A stretch of 64,000 nucleotides of DNA from Erythrobacter sp. (GCF_011765465.1 NZ_CP050265.1:2199501-2263500); one strand, 5' to 3'. Shown: positions 32,158 through 41,428, counted from the first letter of the stretch. The notes: generated by a model not told the origin, from the letters alone. A program made the numbers and translations.

Positions 32158-33032
32158 ATGTCCTGCGCCAGCCGTTCGTAAAGGTTCGGGCGGCGGTCGC
32201 GGAAGAAGCCCATGCCCGCCCGGTGCGTCGCGGCGCGTTCGAGGTCGAGCGTGGCGACCAGCACACCCTCTTCCTCGCGCCCGAATTCGGCGACGAGATC
32301 GCCCCATTCGTCGGTGATGAAGGAGTGGCCGTAGAAGACCTGCTCGGCACCTTGCGGCCCTTCCGCTCCGATCCGGTTGACCGCGATGACGGGGATACAG
32401 TTCGAGACTGCGTGGCCCTGCATTGCGCGGCGCCACATCCGGCTGGTGTCGAGGTCAGGGTCGTACGGTTCGGAGCCGATCGCGGTGGGGTAGAACAGCA
32501 CTTCCGCGCCTTTGAGCGCCATGATCCGCGCCGCCTCTGGATACCACTGGTCCCAGCACACGCCGACGCCGATCCGCACCGGGGCCCCGTCGTCGCCGGG
32601 CACGTCCCACACCTTGAACCCGTCGTTTCCGGGGCGGAAATAGTACTTCTCCTCGTAGCCCGGCCCGTCGGGGATATGGCTCTTGCGATAGGTTCCCATG
32701 ATCGCCCCATCCGGCCCGATCATGGCGAGCGTATTGTAATAGTGATGCCCGTCACGCTCGAAGAAGCTGGTCGGGATCGCGACCTTCAGCCTTTCCGCAA
32801 GCCGCTGCATCGCAATCACGCTCGGATGTTCCGCAGTCGGCTTGGCGAGCGCGAACAGCGCCTCCTCCTCCTCGCGGCAGAAATAGGGGGTGGAGAAGAG
32901 TTCGGGCGGCTGGATTACGCGCGCGCCCTGCCCCGCCGCTTCGCCGACAAGTTCGGCGACGGCATCGATATTGGCCTGCTCGCTGCCGCGGTCGAGCGAC
33001 AGCTGGAGGGCGGCGACGGTGATGCTTCGCAT
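32154..33032 (-). CDS. aguB: N-carbamoylputrescine amidase
   Basis: A 292-residue nitrilase-superfamily enzyme. It matches plant-type AguB, which converts N-carbamoylputrescine to putrescine. Catalytic elements visible are Glu in QPPELFSTPYF (about 42-52), Lys in YRKSHIPDGPGYEEKYYF, and Cys in GVGVCWDQWYPEAAR. The substrate-loop sequence GYEEKYYFRPG is characteristic of this group. No agmatine deiminase (aguA) gene is adjacent. It is coupled to folK by a 4-bp overlap, a pairing that seems coincidental in function. Confidence 0.92.
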   Translation of the reverse strand: MRSITVAALQLSLDRGSEQANIDAVAELVGEAAGQGARVIQPPELFSTPYFCREEEEALFALAKPTAEHPSVIAMQRLAERLKVAIPTSFFERDGHHYYNTLAMIGPDGAIMGTYRKSHIPDGPGYEEKYYFRPGNDGFKVWDVPGDDGAPVRIGVGVCWDQWYPEAARIMALKGAEVLFYPTAIGSEPYDPDLDTSRMWRRAMQGHAVSNCIPVIAVNRIGAEGPQGAEQVFYGHSFITDEWGDLVAEFGREEEGVLVATLDLERAATHRAGMGFFRDRRPNLYERLAQDI

Positions 33033-33067
33033 GGGTCTTGGATTTCCTCGTCGCCGCCCGCAGGCGA

Positions 33068-33904
33068 TCAGTAGGCTTTCTTGAACAGGAGGGTCATGCG
33101 GTCGCTCTCACCGATGGAGAGATATTCGGACCGCTTGGGATCGTCCTCGCCCGTCGCTAGTGTGGGGGGCAGGGTCCACACGCCGCGCGGCCAGTTCGCC
33201 GGATCCTTGGGATTGGCGTTGATCTCGCTCTTCTTCACCAGTTCGAAGCCGGCCGCCTCGAATATGTTCACGACGTCCTTCTCGCGCATATAGCCGCGTT
33301 GGCGAGCGCCGTAGTCGTCGTAGCTCGCGCCGTCGGGGGCGCGGTGCTGGACCACGCCGACCATGCCGTCGTCCTTGAGCAGCATTCGCGCGGTCTTGAG
33401 CACGCTGTCGGCCATGTTGCCGGCGTTGAGCCCGTGCATCGAACGGAAGATCAGCACGCGGTCGACCGTGCCGGCCATGTCCTCCGGCATCGAGCCGACC
33501 TCGAAGGCGTCGACCTTGCCCGGCGCGGTGCCGATCATGTCGGAGACGCGCTTGGTGAAAGTCTCGGCCCAGCCCGGCCCTTCGGGCGGCTGCTGCGCGG
33601 GGGTGTTGAAGGCGACATATTTGCCGGCAGGCGCGATATAGGGCGCGAGCACGCGGGTATACCAGCCGCCGCCGGGGCTGAATTCGGCGACGGTCATGTC
33701 GGGCTCGACCCCGAAGAAGGCGAGCGTTTCGGCGGGGTTGCGATACTGGTCGCGCGCGCGGTCCTGGTCGCGGCGGGCATCGGCCAGCACGTCCTCGAGC
33801 GCAGGCGCCGAGGCTTCCATGTGATTGTCGGCGATGGCGGGAACGGCGGTAAGCGCCGCGGCTCCGGCAAGCGCGGTCGCGGCGGCAAGTGCAAGGCGTT
33901 TCAT
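33068..33904 (-). CDS. Exported SAM-dependent methyltransferase-like protein
   Basis: A 278-residue protein with a clear signal peptide (MKRLALAAATALAGAA then ALTAVPAIA) followed by a class I methyltransferase fold. Motif I is VAEFSPGGGWYTRVLAP (about 81-97), VDRVLIFRSMHGL serves as motif IV region, and C-terminal strands have VKKSEINANPKDPANW. Such secreted methyltransferase-like proteins are found across proteobacteria and their activity in the periplasm, where SAM is not available, is unexplained. GAGGAG lies eight bases before ATG 33904. It may bind another ligand rather than methylate. Confidence 0.85.
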   Translation of the reverse strand: MKRLALAAATALAGAAALTAVPAIADNHMEASAPALEDVLADARRDQDRARDQYRNPAETLAFFGVEPDMTVAEFSPGGGWYTRVLAPYIAPAGKYVAFNTPAQQPPEGPGWAETFTKRVSDMIGTAPGKVDAFEVGSMPEDMAGTVDRVLIFRSMHGLNAGNMADSVLKTARMLLKDDGMVGVVQHRAPDGASYDDYGARQRGYMREKDVVNIFEAAGFELVKKSEINANPKDPANWPRGVWTLPPTLATGEDDPKRSEYLSIGESDRMTLLFKKAY

Positions 33905-34037
33905 CGGGAATCTCCTCTCGTCGGGGTGCGGGCCATGATTAGTGATCGCGCCCGCGGAAACAAGCGATGACCCGGAAACAAGCGATGACATTGCTGCGTT
34001 CCCTTCCTAAGTCCGGGCAAAAGGCAAAGGAGACGGC

Positions 34038-34598
34038 ATGGAACAGGCGATCATGGCAGGCGGGTGCTTCTGGTGCACCGAGGCGGTCTTCCGCGATGTG
34101 GTGGGCGTGAGCGAGGTCGAAAGCGGCTATATCGGCGGCGAGACCGACAATCCGACCTACAAGGACATCTGCACCGGGCGCACCGGCCATGCCGAGGCGA
34201 TCCGGGTGACTTTCGATCCGGGCACGATCAGCCTTGCCGAGATCTACGACGTCTTCATGGGCACGCACGACCCGACCCAATTGAACCGCCAGGGCAACGA
34301 TGTCGGCACGCAGTATCGCAGCGCGATCTTCCCGCTTTCGGCCGGGCAGTTCGAGGAAGCCAAGGCCGCGATCCTCCGCTGGAACACCGAGAACGGCAAG
34401 ATGGCCGTGACCACGATCGAGGGCTTCGATGCCAATGCGGGCGAAGGGGGCGAACAGGTGAAGCCGTGGTATCCGGCGGAGGACTACCACCAGGAATACT
34501 GGGAGGGCGAAGGCCAGCGGAACCCCTATTGCCTCGCGGTCATCCCGCCCAAGCTGATGAAGCTGCGCAAGAGCTTCGCCGAAAAGGTGAAGGTCTGA
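34038..34598 (+). CDS. msrA: Peptide-methionine (S)-S-oxide reductase MsrA
   Basis: MsrA reduces the S epimer of methionine sulfoxide in proteins and free methionine. The 186-residue protein has the catalytic AGGCFWCTEAVF (Cys11 attacking, second Cys at 14), GYIGGETDNPTYKDIC, FDPGTISLAEI, and the downstream NDVGTQYRSAIF and YQEYWEGEGQ stretches. The cytoplasmic form is indicated by no signal peptide. The partner msrB is 14 kb away rather than fused, as is common. Confidence 0.96.
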   Translation: MEQAIMAGGCFWCTEAVFRDVVGVSEVESGYIGGETDNPTYKDICTGRTGHAEAIRVTFDPGTISLAEIYDVFMGTHDPTQLNRQGNDVGTQYRSAIFPLSAGQFEEAKAAILRWNTENGKMAVTTIEGFDANAGEGGEQVKPWYPAEDYHQEYWEGEGQRNPYCLAVIPPKLMKLRKSFAEKVKV

Positions 34599-34613
34599 CG
34601 CGAAGGGTCCGGG

Positions 34614-34919
34614 TCAGGCCCAGCTGCCAAAGTCGCATCGCACGCCTTCGGCCTCGCAAAAGCTCCTGAGATGGTCGATGGCGTTCGCGTCACCCGAAAA
34701 CCGGTCTTGCAGGAGCGCGAAGCAGAGCGCGGCGACCGCATCCGGCTCGACGGTGACCCAGAACTCGTAGTCACCGTCCCCGAACATCCGTTCGACGAGC
34801 GGCCCGACATCACCGGCTTCGAGCCGGATCGACCCGTTGGCACGCAGGGTGAGATCGATCGTCCGGCGGCTCTGCGCGTTCTGATCGGAATAGAGGCGTA
34901 CGGTCTTCTCTTTCGTCAT
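34614..34919 (-). CDS. Small conserved hypothetical protein coupled to rsmB
   Basis: This 101-residue soluble protein is not recognised by me. It begins MTKEKTVRLYSDQNAQSRRT, is rich in beta-type sequence with acidic patches, has a central GDVGPLVERMFGDGDYEFWV, and contains two Cys near the end. ATG 34919 overlaps the TGA of rsmB by four bases, and GGAGGG upstream lies inside rsmB, which makes it translationally coupled. No signal peptide or membrane segment is seen. Its position suggests a role near rRNA methylation, without other support. Confidence 0.65.
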   Translation of the reverse strand: MTKEKTVRLYSDQNAQSRRTIDLTLRANGSIRLEAGDVGPLVERMFGDGDYEFWVTVEPDAVAALCFALLQDRFSGDANAIDHLRSFCEAEGVRCDFGSWA

Positions 34920-36187
34920 GGGAGCCCTCCCTTTCCTCGCCAGCGGCTGATGAAGAACCCGTCGAGCCCGCCCTGCTCCGCCAGCATCCCAGGATGGGTG
35001 CGGACGTGGCCCTCGGCAGTCGGCGTGAGGCCCGCGGGCAATTCGGCGGCAGCGACCGGCGCCTGTTCCAGCCCGAGCGTCTCGGCAATCCAGCGCGCCT
35101 GCTGCTCGCCTTCCTCCTCCTCTAGCGAGCACACCGCGTAGACCAGCCGCCCGCCGGGCGCGAGCCAGTCGGCGGCGCGGGTGAGGAGGGCACGCTGCAA
35201 TTCGACCATTTCCGCAATCTGGCCCTTGCCGATGCGGTGCAGCACATCGGGGTGGCGGCGGCAGGTGCCGGTCGCGGTGCAGGGCGCGTCGAGCAGGATC
35301 GCGTCGAAGCGGTGCCTCGGTTCCCATGTAAGAGCATCGGCCCGCACCGGCGAGGCGGCGAGGCCGGTGCGCTTCAGGTTCGCCTTGAGCAGGTCGAGCC
35401 GCCTCTTGGAGATGTCCAGCGCGGTCACTTTCCACCCGCTCGCGGCGAGCGCCAGCGTCTTGCCGCCCGGCGCGGCGCACAGGTCGAGCGCGTGACGGCC
35501 ACCCGGTTCATTGGCGCCTCCGCCCAGCAGCCGGGCCGGGATTTGCGCGGCGAGATCCTGCACCCACCAATCCCCCTCCCTGAACCCCTCCAGCGCCTCG
35601 ACCGCCGTGCCGCGCGGCAGGCGGACATGGCCGGGGGCGAGACTCACTCCGCCCATGCACGCGGCGCGCTCGGCAGTCTGCGAGGCGTCCTTGAGGGCAA
35701 GGTCGAGTTCGGGCGGGTCGGCAAGTCCGGGGGCGATCGCATCGGCCCGCTCGCCCCAGCGCGCGCGGACCCGCTCGGGCAGGGTCGGCGCGGCGGGAAG
35801 GGCGACCTCGCGCTTCGTCAGGGTCGAGAACACGCCGTGCGCCAGCCGCCGCGGTCCTCCGGCGAGCAGCGGCAGTCCGGTCGCGACCACGGCGTGCGCC
35901 GGCGTGCCGAGCCTGAGCGACTGTGCGAGCATGATCCGCAGCACGCTGCGCGCCTTGGCGTCGTCCGGCAGGCGCTGCTTCGTCGCGCTGTCGATCAGCG
36001 CGTCGCAGTCGACCAGCCAGCGCAGCGCCTCGCCTGCGATGGCCCGGGCGAGCGCGCGGTCCTCGGCTGCGTGAATCCCCGAAAGCGCCGCGCCCTCCGC
36101 CTGTTCGAGCGTCTCGCCCCGGCGCAGGACGGCATCGAGAAGCTTGAGCGCGGCGCGGCGCGCGGGAAGGCCCGGTGTCTTCGGCAT
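34916..36187 (-). CDS. rsmB: 16S rRNA (cytosine-C5)-methyltransferase RsmB
   Basis: A 423-residue enzyme. The N-terminal NusB-like RNA-binding domain (about 10-130) is followed by a Rossmann methyltransferase with the SAM site ALDLCAAPGGKTLALAA (about 234-250), the DAPCTATGTCRRHPDVL motif IV, and VCSLEEEE motif VI with the catalytic Cys. RsmB methylates C967 of 16S rRNA. The first ATG gives a normal length. It diverges from the SdhAF4-like gene by about 60 bp. Confidence 0.93.
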   Translation of the reverse strand: MPKTPGLPARRAALKLLDAVLRRGETLEQAEGAALSGIHAAEDRALARAIAGEALRWLVDCDALIDSATKQRLPDDAKARSVLRIMLAQSLRLGTPAHAVVATGLPLLAGGPRRLAHGVFSTLTKREVALPAAPTLPERVRARWGERADAIAPGLADPPELDLALKDASQTAERAACMGGVSLAPGHVRLPRGTAVEALEGFREGDWWVQDLAAQIPARLLGGGANEPGGRHALDLCAAPGGKTLALAASGWKVTALDISKRRLDLLKANLKRTGLAASPVRADALTWEPRHRFDAILLDAPCTATGTCRRHPDVLHRIGKGQIAEMVELQRALLTRAADWLAPGGRLVYAVCSLEEEEGEQQARWIAETLGLEQAPVAAAELPAGLTPTAEGHVRTHPGMLAEQGGLDGFFISRWRGKGGLP

Positions 36188-36244
36188 GACCGCGCCCTAG
36201 ACCCGCTTGAAACCAAGCGCCAGCGCGCACATTTGAGTGAAGTC

Positions 36245-36415
36245 ATGACCAAGCAGAAATCCGAAGCCGCCAAGCAGTTCAAGAAGCCCGCGCACTGGAC
36301 CAACGACCCCGTGCCCGAGCCGAAGCAGGTCGATCCGCTCAAGGACGAGCCGCGCGACCTTTCCCCCACCCGCTACGGCGACTGGGAGAAGAACGGCATC
36401 GCCTGGGATTTCTGA
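36245..36415 (+). CDS. DUF1674 protein, SdhAF4-like assembly factor
   Basis: This 56-residue protein ends in the signature RYGDWEKNGIAWDF, with DLSPTRYGDWEK conserved in SdhAF4/DUF1674 proteins. Those chaperone the flavinated SdhA of succinate dehydrogenase and limit oxidant leakage. The start ATG 36245 gives the expected small size. No sdh genes occur in the window, so association is by family only. It diverges from rsmB. Confidence 0.88.
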   Translation: MTKQKSEAAKQFKKPAHWTNDPVPEPKQVDPLKDEPRDLSPTRYGDWEKNGIAWDF

Positions 36416-36486
36416 TTCTCCCACTGCGGCAAAAAGGGGGCGTGGTTCGCGTCGTCCATACCCCCTTGAACCAAACGGAATCGCGG

Positions 36487-36517
36487 CTGTAGGAACGTCC
36501 CTGCGGGTTTCCTACAG
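36487..36517 (-). terminator. Hairpin overlapping the P450 stop codon
   Basis: CTGTAGGAA (36487-36495) pairs with TTCCTACAG (36509-36517), a 9-bp stem with a 13-base loop. The P450 stop codon lies within the right arm. No T-run follows. Its strict position makes it a likely 3'-end structure of the P450 transcript. Confidence 0.45.
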
Positions 36518-37918
36518 CTTGACGAATTCCACCTTCAGTCCGTCCTTCGGCTGCGGGATCGGCCATTCCTGCCAATGCGGCGCATAGCCTTCGGCCACCT
36601 CGATGCGGTACCGCTGGAGCAGCTGCGCGATCAGGATCTTCACCTGCATATAGGCGAAATGCAGCCCCAGGCACATATGCGCGCCCCCGCCGAAGGGAAC
36701 CCAGGCATATTTGTGCCGCGCCTTCACCGCCTCGGGCGTGAAGCGCATCGGATCGAAGGTGAAGGGATCGTCCCAGTATTCTTGCGAATGGTGGGTCCAG
36801 TAGATGTTGATGCCGACCATCGTGCCCGCCGGGATGCGATAGCCTTCGTATTCGAATTCGCGCAGCGCGCGGCGCGGCATGGAAGGCACAGGCGGGATCA
36901 TCCTGAGCGCTTCCTTGAAGGCCATTTCGGTGAGTTCGAGCTTGCCGAGATCGCCGTAATCGAGCGCGCGCGCCTTGCCCGACCCGTCAGGCCCGCCGGT
37001 CACCGCGAACACTTCTTCGCGCAGCTTTTCCTGCCAGTCGGGGTTCTTGGCGAGATAGTAGATCAGCGAGGTCGCGCTAGACGTGATCGTGTCGTGCGCG
37101 GCCATCATCAGGAAGTTCATGTGATCGACCACCTCGTCGACCGGCAGCAGGCTGCCGTCCTCGCGCGTCGCGGTGGCGAACTGGCTGAACATATCCTGCC
37201 CGCCGCCTTCGGCCCGGCGGCGATGCGTCTCGCGGGTGAAATAGTCGATGAGGTAAGCCCGCCCGTCGACGCCCTTCTTCATCTTGGTGAAGGGCAGCGG
37301 CTTGCGCACCGGCGCGACCGAGGCCTGCACCATGTCGACGAAGGCTTCGTTGATGCGGTCCGCCTCCGGCCCCCACGGAATGCCGATGAAACTGTCGGCG
37401 GCAAGGTCGAGCGTCAGCTTCTTGATCGCCGGGTAGAAGGTCATCGCCCCTTCCCAGCCTTCGACCTCGCGCGCTATCCCTGAATTGAGCGCGCCCGAAT
37501 AATGCCGCATCGGTTCCGGCTTGAACGCGATCGACAGCGCGCGGCGGTCGACCCGGTGATGCTCGAAATCGATCAGCATGAGCCCACGCGGGAAAAGCTG
37601 GTCCAGCACGGGGCCCCAGCCCTGTTCGCTGGAAAACATCTTGTTCCGGTCGAACAGCAGCATCTCGTTCGCCTCGGCCCCGATCAGCGCGACCTGCCAG
37701 CCGCCGAAAGCGCGGTTCTTGTAGACCTTGCCGTAGGTGTCGATCATCCGCCGCGCGAAACCGTGCGGGTCGGCGAGCATCCGGAAGGTGTTGCCCACAA
37801 CAGGCCAGCCGGCTTCGCCCGGGATGTGGGAAAGGTCCGATTCGTCGAGGCGGCCTTCGCTCCAATGGTCGAAGGAGCGCGCTTCGGCGGCGGTGTGATG
37901 TTGTGCGAGGGTAGCCAT
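36512..37918 (-). CDS. Cytochrome P450
   Basis: A 468-residue soluble P450. Landmarks in order: the I-helix oxygen-activation motif AAHDTITSS (about 274-282), ExxR in FKEALRMIPP (about 336-345), a PERF-like region DPMRFTPEAVK, and the heme Cys ligand in FGGGAHMCLG (about 414-423). No signal peptide or membrane anchor is seen, so it depends on separate ferredoxin or flavodoxin partners that are not nearby. Substrate cannot be predicted. It lies 85 bp downstream of hemH in the same direction, which makes sense for heme supply. Confidence 0.92.
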   Translation of the reverse strand: MATLAQHHTAAEARSFDHWSEGRLDESDLSHIPGEAGWPVVGNTFRMLADPHGFARRMIDTYGKVYKNRAFGGWQVALIGAEANEMLLFDRNKMFSSEQGWGPVLDQLFPRGLMLIDFEHHRVDRRALSIAFKPEPMRHYSGALNSGIAREVEGWEGAMTFYPAIKKLTLDLAADSFIGIPWGPEADRINEAFVDMVQASVAPVRKPLPFTKMKKGVDGRAYLIDYFTRETHRRRAEGGGQDMFSQFATATREDGSLLPVDEVVDHMNFLMMAAHDTITSSATSLIYYLAKNPDWQEKLREEVFAVTGGPDGSGKARALDYGDLGKLELTEMAFKEALRMIPPVPSMPRRALREFEYEGYRIPAGTMVGINIYWTHHSQEYWDDPFTFDPMRFTPEAVKARHKYAWVPFGGGAHMCLGLHFAYMQVKILIAQLLQRYRIEVAEGYAPHWQEWPIPQPKDGLKVEFVKL

Positions 37919-37966
37919 GGTCCAGTCCTTACCACGAAAAAGAGGTTCGGGTTTGCAACTGACCTT

Positions 37967-37995
37967 AGTGTAAATAAGATTGGGGTGTAAATAAG
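37967..37995 (-). promoter_or_regulatory. Direct repeats CTTATTTACAC upstream of the P450 gene
   Basis: On the minus strand the sequence CTTATTTACAC occurs twice, 17 bp apart (37985-37995 and 37968-37978), flanked by CCTTAG and CTAAGG half-sites. It lies between hemH and the P450 start, suggesting a P450-specific operator or promoter. Confidence 0.5.
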
Positions 37996-38003
37996 CCTAA
38001 GGG

Positions 38004-39038
38004 TCAAATCCAGCCGGAAAGCTCGCGCCGCAGCATCGCATCGAGCATGGCGAGCCCGGCATCCGACGTGTTGAGGCAGTCGAGCACGGCATAGTGCTCG
38101 CCGCCCGCCTCGAGAAATTCGTCGCGCCCTTCCAGCGCGAGCTCCTCCAGCGTCTCGACGCAGTCCACGGCGAAACCGGGCGCTGCGACCACCAGCCGCT
38201 TCGTGCCCTTCTCGCCTTCCTTGATGAGCGTGTCGTCGGTCGCCGGTTCGAGCCATTTCGCCGGGCCGAAGCGCGACTGGAAGGTCGTCTCGAAGCGGGT
38301 TCCGGCGAATTCCCGGCGTTCGCGCAGCCGGTCCTGCAACAGGCGCGAGGTCTTGCAGCACTGGCAGTGATAGGGATCGCCCTGCTCCAGCGTCCTCAGC
38401 GGCATCCCGTGGAACGACAGCAGCATCACCTCGGGCGCGAAATCGAGCGCCGAAACCTGACGGGTCAGGTCGTCGGCGAGCGCGGCGATGTAATTGTCGT
38501 CGTCGTGATAGGGCGGGACGAAGCGCAAGGTCGGCTGCCAGCGCATCTCGCCCAGCACGCGGGCGACCTCGTCGAACACGGTCGCGGTGGTGGCCGCGCA
38601 ATATTGCGGATACATCGGCGCGATCAGGATGCGGTCGCAGCCCTGCTGCATCAGCTGGGTGAGCTTGTCCTCGATAGACGGCTTGCCGTAGCGCATCGCG
38701 TAATCGACCAGCGCCGCCTCGCCCAGCGCCTCGGCCATCGCCTCGGCCTGGCTTGCGGTGATGTCGGCGAGCGGCGAGCCGCGCGGGGTCCAGATCTTGG
38801 CATAGGCCTCGGCGCTTTTCTGGGGCCGCGTGTTGAGGATGATGCCGCGCAGGATCGGCTGCCACGCGATCGGCGGGATCTCGATCACGCGGCGGTCGGA
38901 CAGGAACTGCTTGAGATAGCGCTTCACCGAGACGGGATCGGGCGCGTCGGGCGTGCCGAGATTGACCAGCAGCACGCCGATGCGGCCGCTTTTCACCGGG
39001 GGGTGATCGGGGGGAAGCTGTTGGTCGCGCCAGGTCAT
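38004..39038 (-). CDS. hemH: Ferrochelatase
   Basis: HemH inserts Fe2+ into protoporphyrin IX in the last heme-biosynthesis step. The 344-residue protein has GVLLVNLGTPDAP (about 22-34), LIAPMYPQYCAATTA, LSFHGMPLRTLEQGDPY (catalytic His region), and HCQCCKTSRLL with further Cys at FAVDCVETLEE and AVLDCLNTS. The Cys set suggests the [2Fe-2S]-cluster-containing type found in alphaproteobacteria. The first ATG fits. A P450 gene follows on the same strand. Confidence 0.93.
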   Translation of the reverse strand: MTWRDQQLPPDHPPVKSGRIGVLLVNLGTPDAPDPVSVKRYLKQFLSDRRVIEIPPIAWQPILRGIILNTRPQKSAEAYAKIWTPRGSPLADITASQAEAMAEALGEAALVDYAMRYGKPSIEDKLTQLMQQGCDRILIAPMYPQYCAATTATVFDEVARVLGEMRWQPTLRFVPPYHDDDNYIAALADDLTRQVSALDFAPEVMLLSFHGMPLRTLEQGDPYHCQCCKTSRLLQDRLRERREFAGTRFETTFQSRFGPAKWLEPATDDTLIKEGEKGTKRLVVAAPGFAVDCVETLEELALEGRDEFLEAGGEHYAVLDCLNTSDAGLAMLDAMLRRELSGWI

Positions 39039-39126
39039 GAGGTCCGCGCCTCCTGCGAGCGCGTCCGCAACACGTCAATACCGGGCAGGAAAACGGCCCG
39101 GACCGGGTGGGGCAGGAATGTCCGGG

Positions 39127-41424
39127 TCATATACCGTCCGAAAGTAGGGGCAGACGCCGCAGGCGCAAGCCCGTAGCCGAAAACAGCGCGTTGGCGATGG
39201 CGGGCGGGGCGACGACCGCACCGATTTCGCCCGGATCGGAGGGCGGGGCTTCGCTGGCCAGAAAGTCGACCTCTATCTCCGGGCAATCAGCGAGCGTCGG
39301 CAGGTCGAGATCGGCGTAATCCGCGCTCGCTGGAAGGCCGCTGCGCCAGCGCGGCGCGCGGCCGAGCGCCATGCCGAGCCCGAAGATGAGCCCGCCTTCG
39401 ACCTGCTGGCGGGCGATGTCGAGATTGACGATCCGCCCGATATCGACCGCGACCGACAGCTTCGAGACGCGCACGCCCGTCTCGCTTCCGCGCGCGGTGG
39501 CGACGCAGGCGATGCGGGCCGCGTGAGGCCCGTCGCCGATGCGGTGGCAGGCAATGCCCTGCCCGCTCCCACTCGTCCCGCCGTCCCAGCCGCCGAGCTG
39601 CGCCGCGCGCTGGAGGCACGCGGCGAGCCGGATGTCGCTGCCGAGCATCGCCATGCGAAAGGACAGCGGCTCGCGCCCGCTCGCCTGCGCGATCTCGTCG
39701 ATGAAGCTTTCGACGGCGAAGGCGGTGTAGCCGTCGGCATTGCCGCGCACGCGCCCTGTCGGCAGGCCGATTTCGACGGGCACGTGTTCGACCACCACGC
39801 TCGGCAATTCGTAGGGCGGGAGCGCGCCGGTGCAGGCGAGGGGATCGGCATTGCCTTCCGTCTCGCGAATCGCGGCCCAGGGCGTCAGCCCGCCGAACAG
39901 CCGCCGCCCGGATTCGAGCGCGGCGGGCGGGCAGGCGATCCGCACCCGCAGCGCGTCGATCGCACCGCCCGTGCCGGGACTGCCGGGCACGCCGGGCTGC
40001 ACCTGCGCGCCGAGCAGCATCCACGCGGGCGGGCGGGGCCGCGCGTGCGTCAGTTCCGACGCGCGCGGCCATGTCAGCTGGACCGGGCGCGGGGAGGTCT
40101 CGCGCGCGATCAGCGCGACCTCGATCACGTGGTCGTGTTCGAGCCGCGCGTCGAAGCTGCCGCCTGCGGGCATCGGATAAAGCGCGACGTCCTCGACCGC
40201 GAGGCCGAGCGCCTCGGCGGCGGCCTTGCGCGCGCTTTCCGGGGCCTGGCTCGCGATCCACAATTCGAGCTTGCCGCGTTTCAGCCGCGCGGTCGCGCTC
40301 GCCGTCTCGAGCGGGGCGGCGAGATGCGGCTCGACCTCGTAACGGCGGGCGAGGTCGACGCGGGTCATGCCTTCGGCTCCGAAGCCGGTTTCGGCAATGC
40401 GGAAGGACGGCCCGCTTTCGAGCATCAGGCCGAGCCGGGTGGCGATTTCCGAACTGTTCGCGGGAAAGGCCGCGGTGAATTGCGGGTCCATCGCATCGAG
40501 CGCGGCTTGCGCGCTCCACCAAGTCTCGGCGACCGCCGCCAGCCAGCGCTTGCCCGCGACGATTCGCGCGACGCCCGGCACGCGGTAGCCCGCAGCCGAA
40601 TCGAAGGTCGTGAGTTCGGCCCCGGCATTGGGCCCGTGGCGGATCGAGGCGTGGAGCAGGTCGGGCAGCCGCACGTCGCCTGCGAACTGGAGCGAGCCGT
40701 CGACCTTGGCGGGCAGGTCGATGCGCGGGAAGGCGGGCGGCGTGCCCGAAGAAAGCGTCAGCGGATCCTCGCGCGGGGGCTCGGGGCGCAGCGGCGCGGG
40801 GTCGGGCACGGCGCGCTGCGCGGCTCCAGCGGCGAGTTCGCCGAAGGTCGCGGAAAGCCCCTCGCCGCCGCGCACGAGCCCGTTCGCGACCGCCAGCTCC
40901 TCCCACGCCATGCCCCAGCGCTCCGCCGCCTCCTGCGCCAGCATCGCCCGCGCCGCCGCCCCGGCCTCGCGCGCCATGCCTTCATAGGCCGCGAGCGTCG
41001 TGCCCTCGGCGGTCGCGATGAAGCGGTTATCGCGGGCGAAACGCGTGGCGATCCATTCGTCGCTTGTCTCGGAAAGCCCGGCGGCAAGCGGATCCCACAG
41101 CGGCGCCCATTTGCGGGCGAGCGGGATGTTGGCATAGGCGCCCGAAGGCGGGGCGGGCTCGATAGCGACCTGCCGCCAGTCCGCGCCCAGTTCCATCGCG
41201 ACAAGCTGCGGCAGCACCGTCGTCACGCCCTGCCCCATCTCGAGCTGCGGCACCGCGACGGTGACGACCGAATCCTCCCCGATCCGCAGCCACGCGCCGA
41301 AGACGTGCTCGCCTTCGCCGGGGGTGAGCGGGTTGTGATAGGTCCGCGGCAGCAGCCACCATGCGACCAGCAGTCCCCCGCCCGCGGCGGCGCCCGCCAG
41401 GATGCCGCGGCGCGAGAGTTTCAT
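39127..41424 (-). CDS. Molybdopterin-binding subunit, isoquinoline 1-oxidoreductase type
   Basis: A 765-residue xanthine-oxidase-superfamily large subunit of the IorB/aldehyde dehydrogenase type. Residues 1-26 have a Tat-like signal (SRRGILAGAAAGGGLLVAWW). The first domain has the characteristic QLEMGQGVTTVLPQLVAMEL, a middle domain follows, and the C-terminal part contains GEIGAVVAPPAIANAL with the catalytic Glu. Partner [2Fe-2S] subunit IorA and cytochrome genes are not adjacent. It starts four bases after mrp on the same strand. A membrane-anchored, periplasm-facing oxidase is likely; the substrate is unknown. Confidence 0.88.
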   Translation of the reverse strand: MKLSRRGILAGAAAGGGLLVAWWLLPRTYHNPLTPGEGEHVFGAWLRIGEDSVVTVAVPQLEMGQGVTTVLPQLVAMELGADWRQVAIEPAPPSGAYANIPLARKWAPLWDPLAAGLSETSDEWIATRFARDNRFIATAEGTTLAAYEGMAREAGAAARAMLAQEAAERWGMAWEELAVANGLVRGGEGLSATFGELAAGAAQRAVPDPAPLRPEPPREDPLTLSSGTPPAFPRIDLPAKVDGSLQFAGDVRLPDLLHASIRHGPNAGAELTTFDSAAGYRVPGVARIVAGKRWLAAVAETWWSAQAALDAMDPQFTAAFPANSSEIATRLGLMLESGPSFRIAETGFGAEGMTRVDLARRYEVEPHLAAPLETASATARLKRGKLELWIASQAPESARKAAAEALGLAVEDVALYPMPAGGSFDARLEHDHVIEVALIARETSPRPVQLTWPRASELTHARPRPPAWMLLGAQVQPGVPGSPGTGGAIDALRVRIACPPAALESGRRLFGGLTPWAAIRETEGNADPLACTGALPPYELPSVVVEHVPVEIGLPTGRVRGNADGYTAFAVESFIDEIAQASGREPLSFRMAMLGSDIRLAACLQRAAQLGGWDGGTSGSGQGIACHRIGDGPHAARIACVATARGSETGVRVSKLSVAVDIGRIVNLDIARQQVEGGLIFGLGMALGRAPRWRSGLPASADYADLDLPTLADCPEIEVDFLASEAPPSDPGEIGAVVAPPAIANALFSATGLRLRRLPLLSDGI

Positions 41425-41428
41425 GGGG

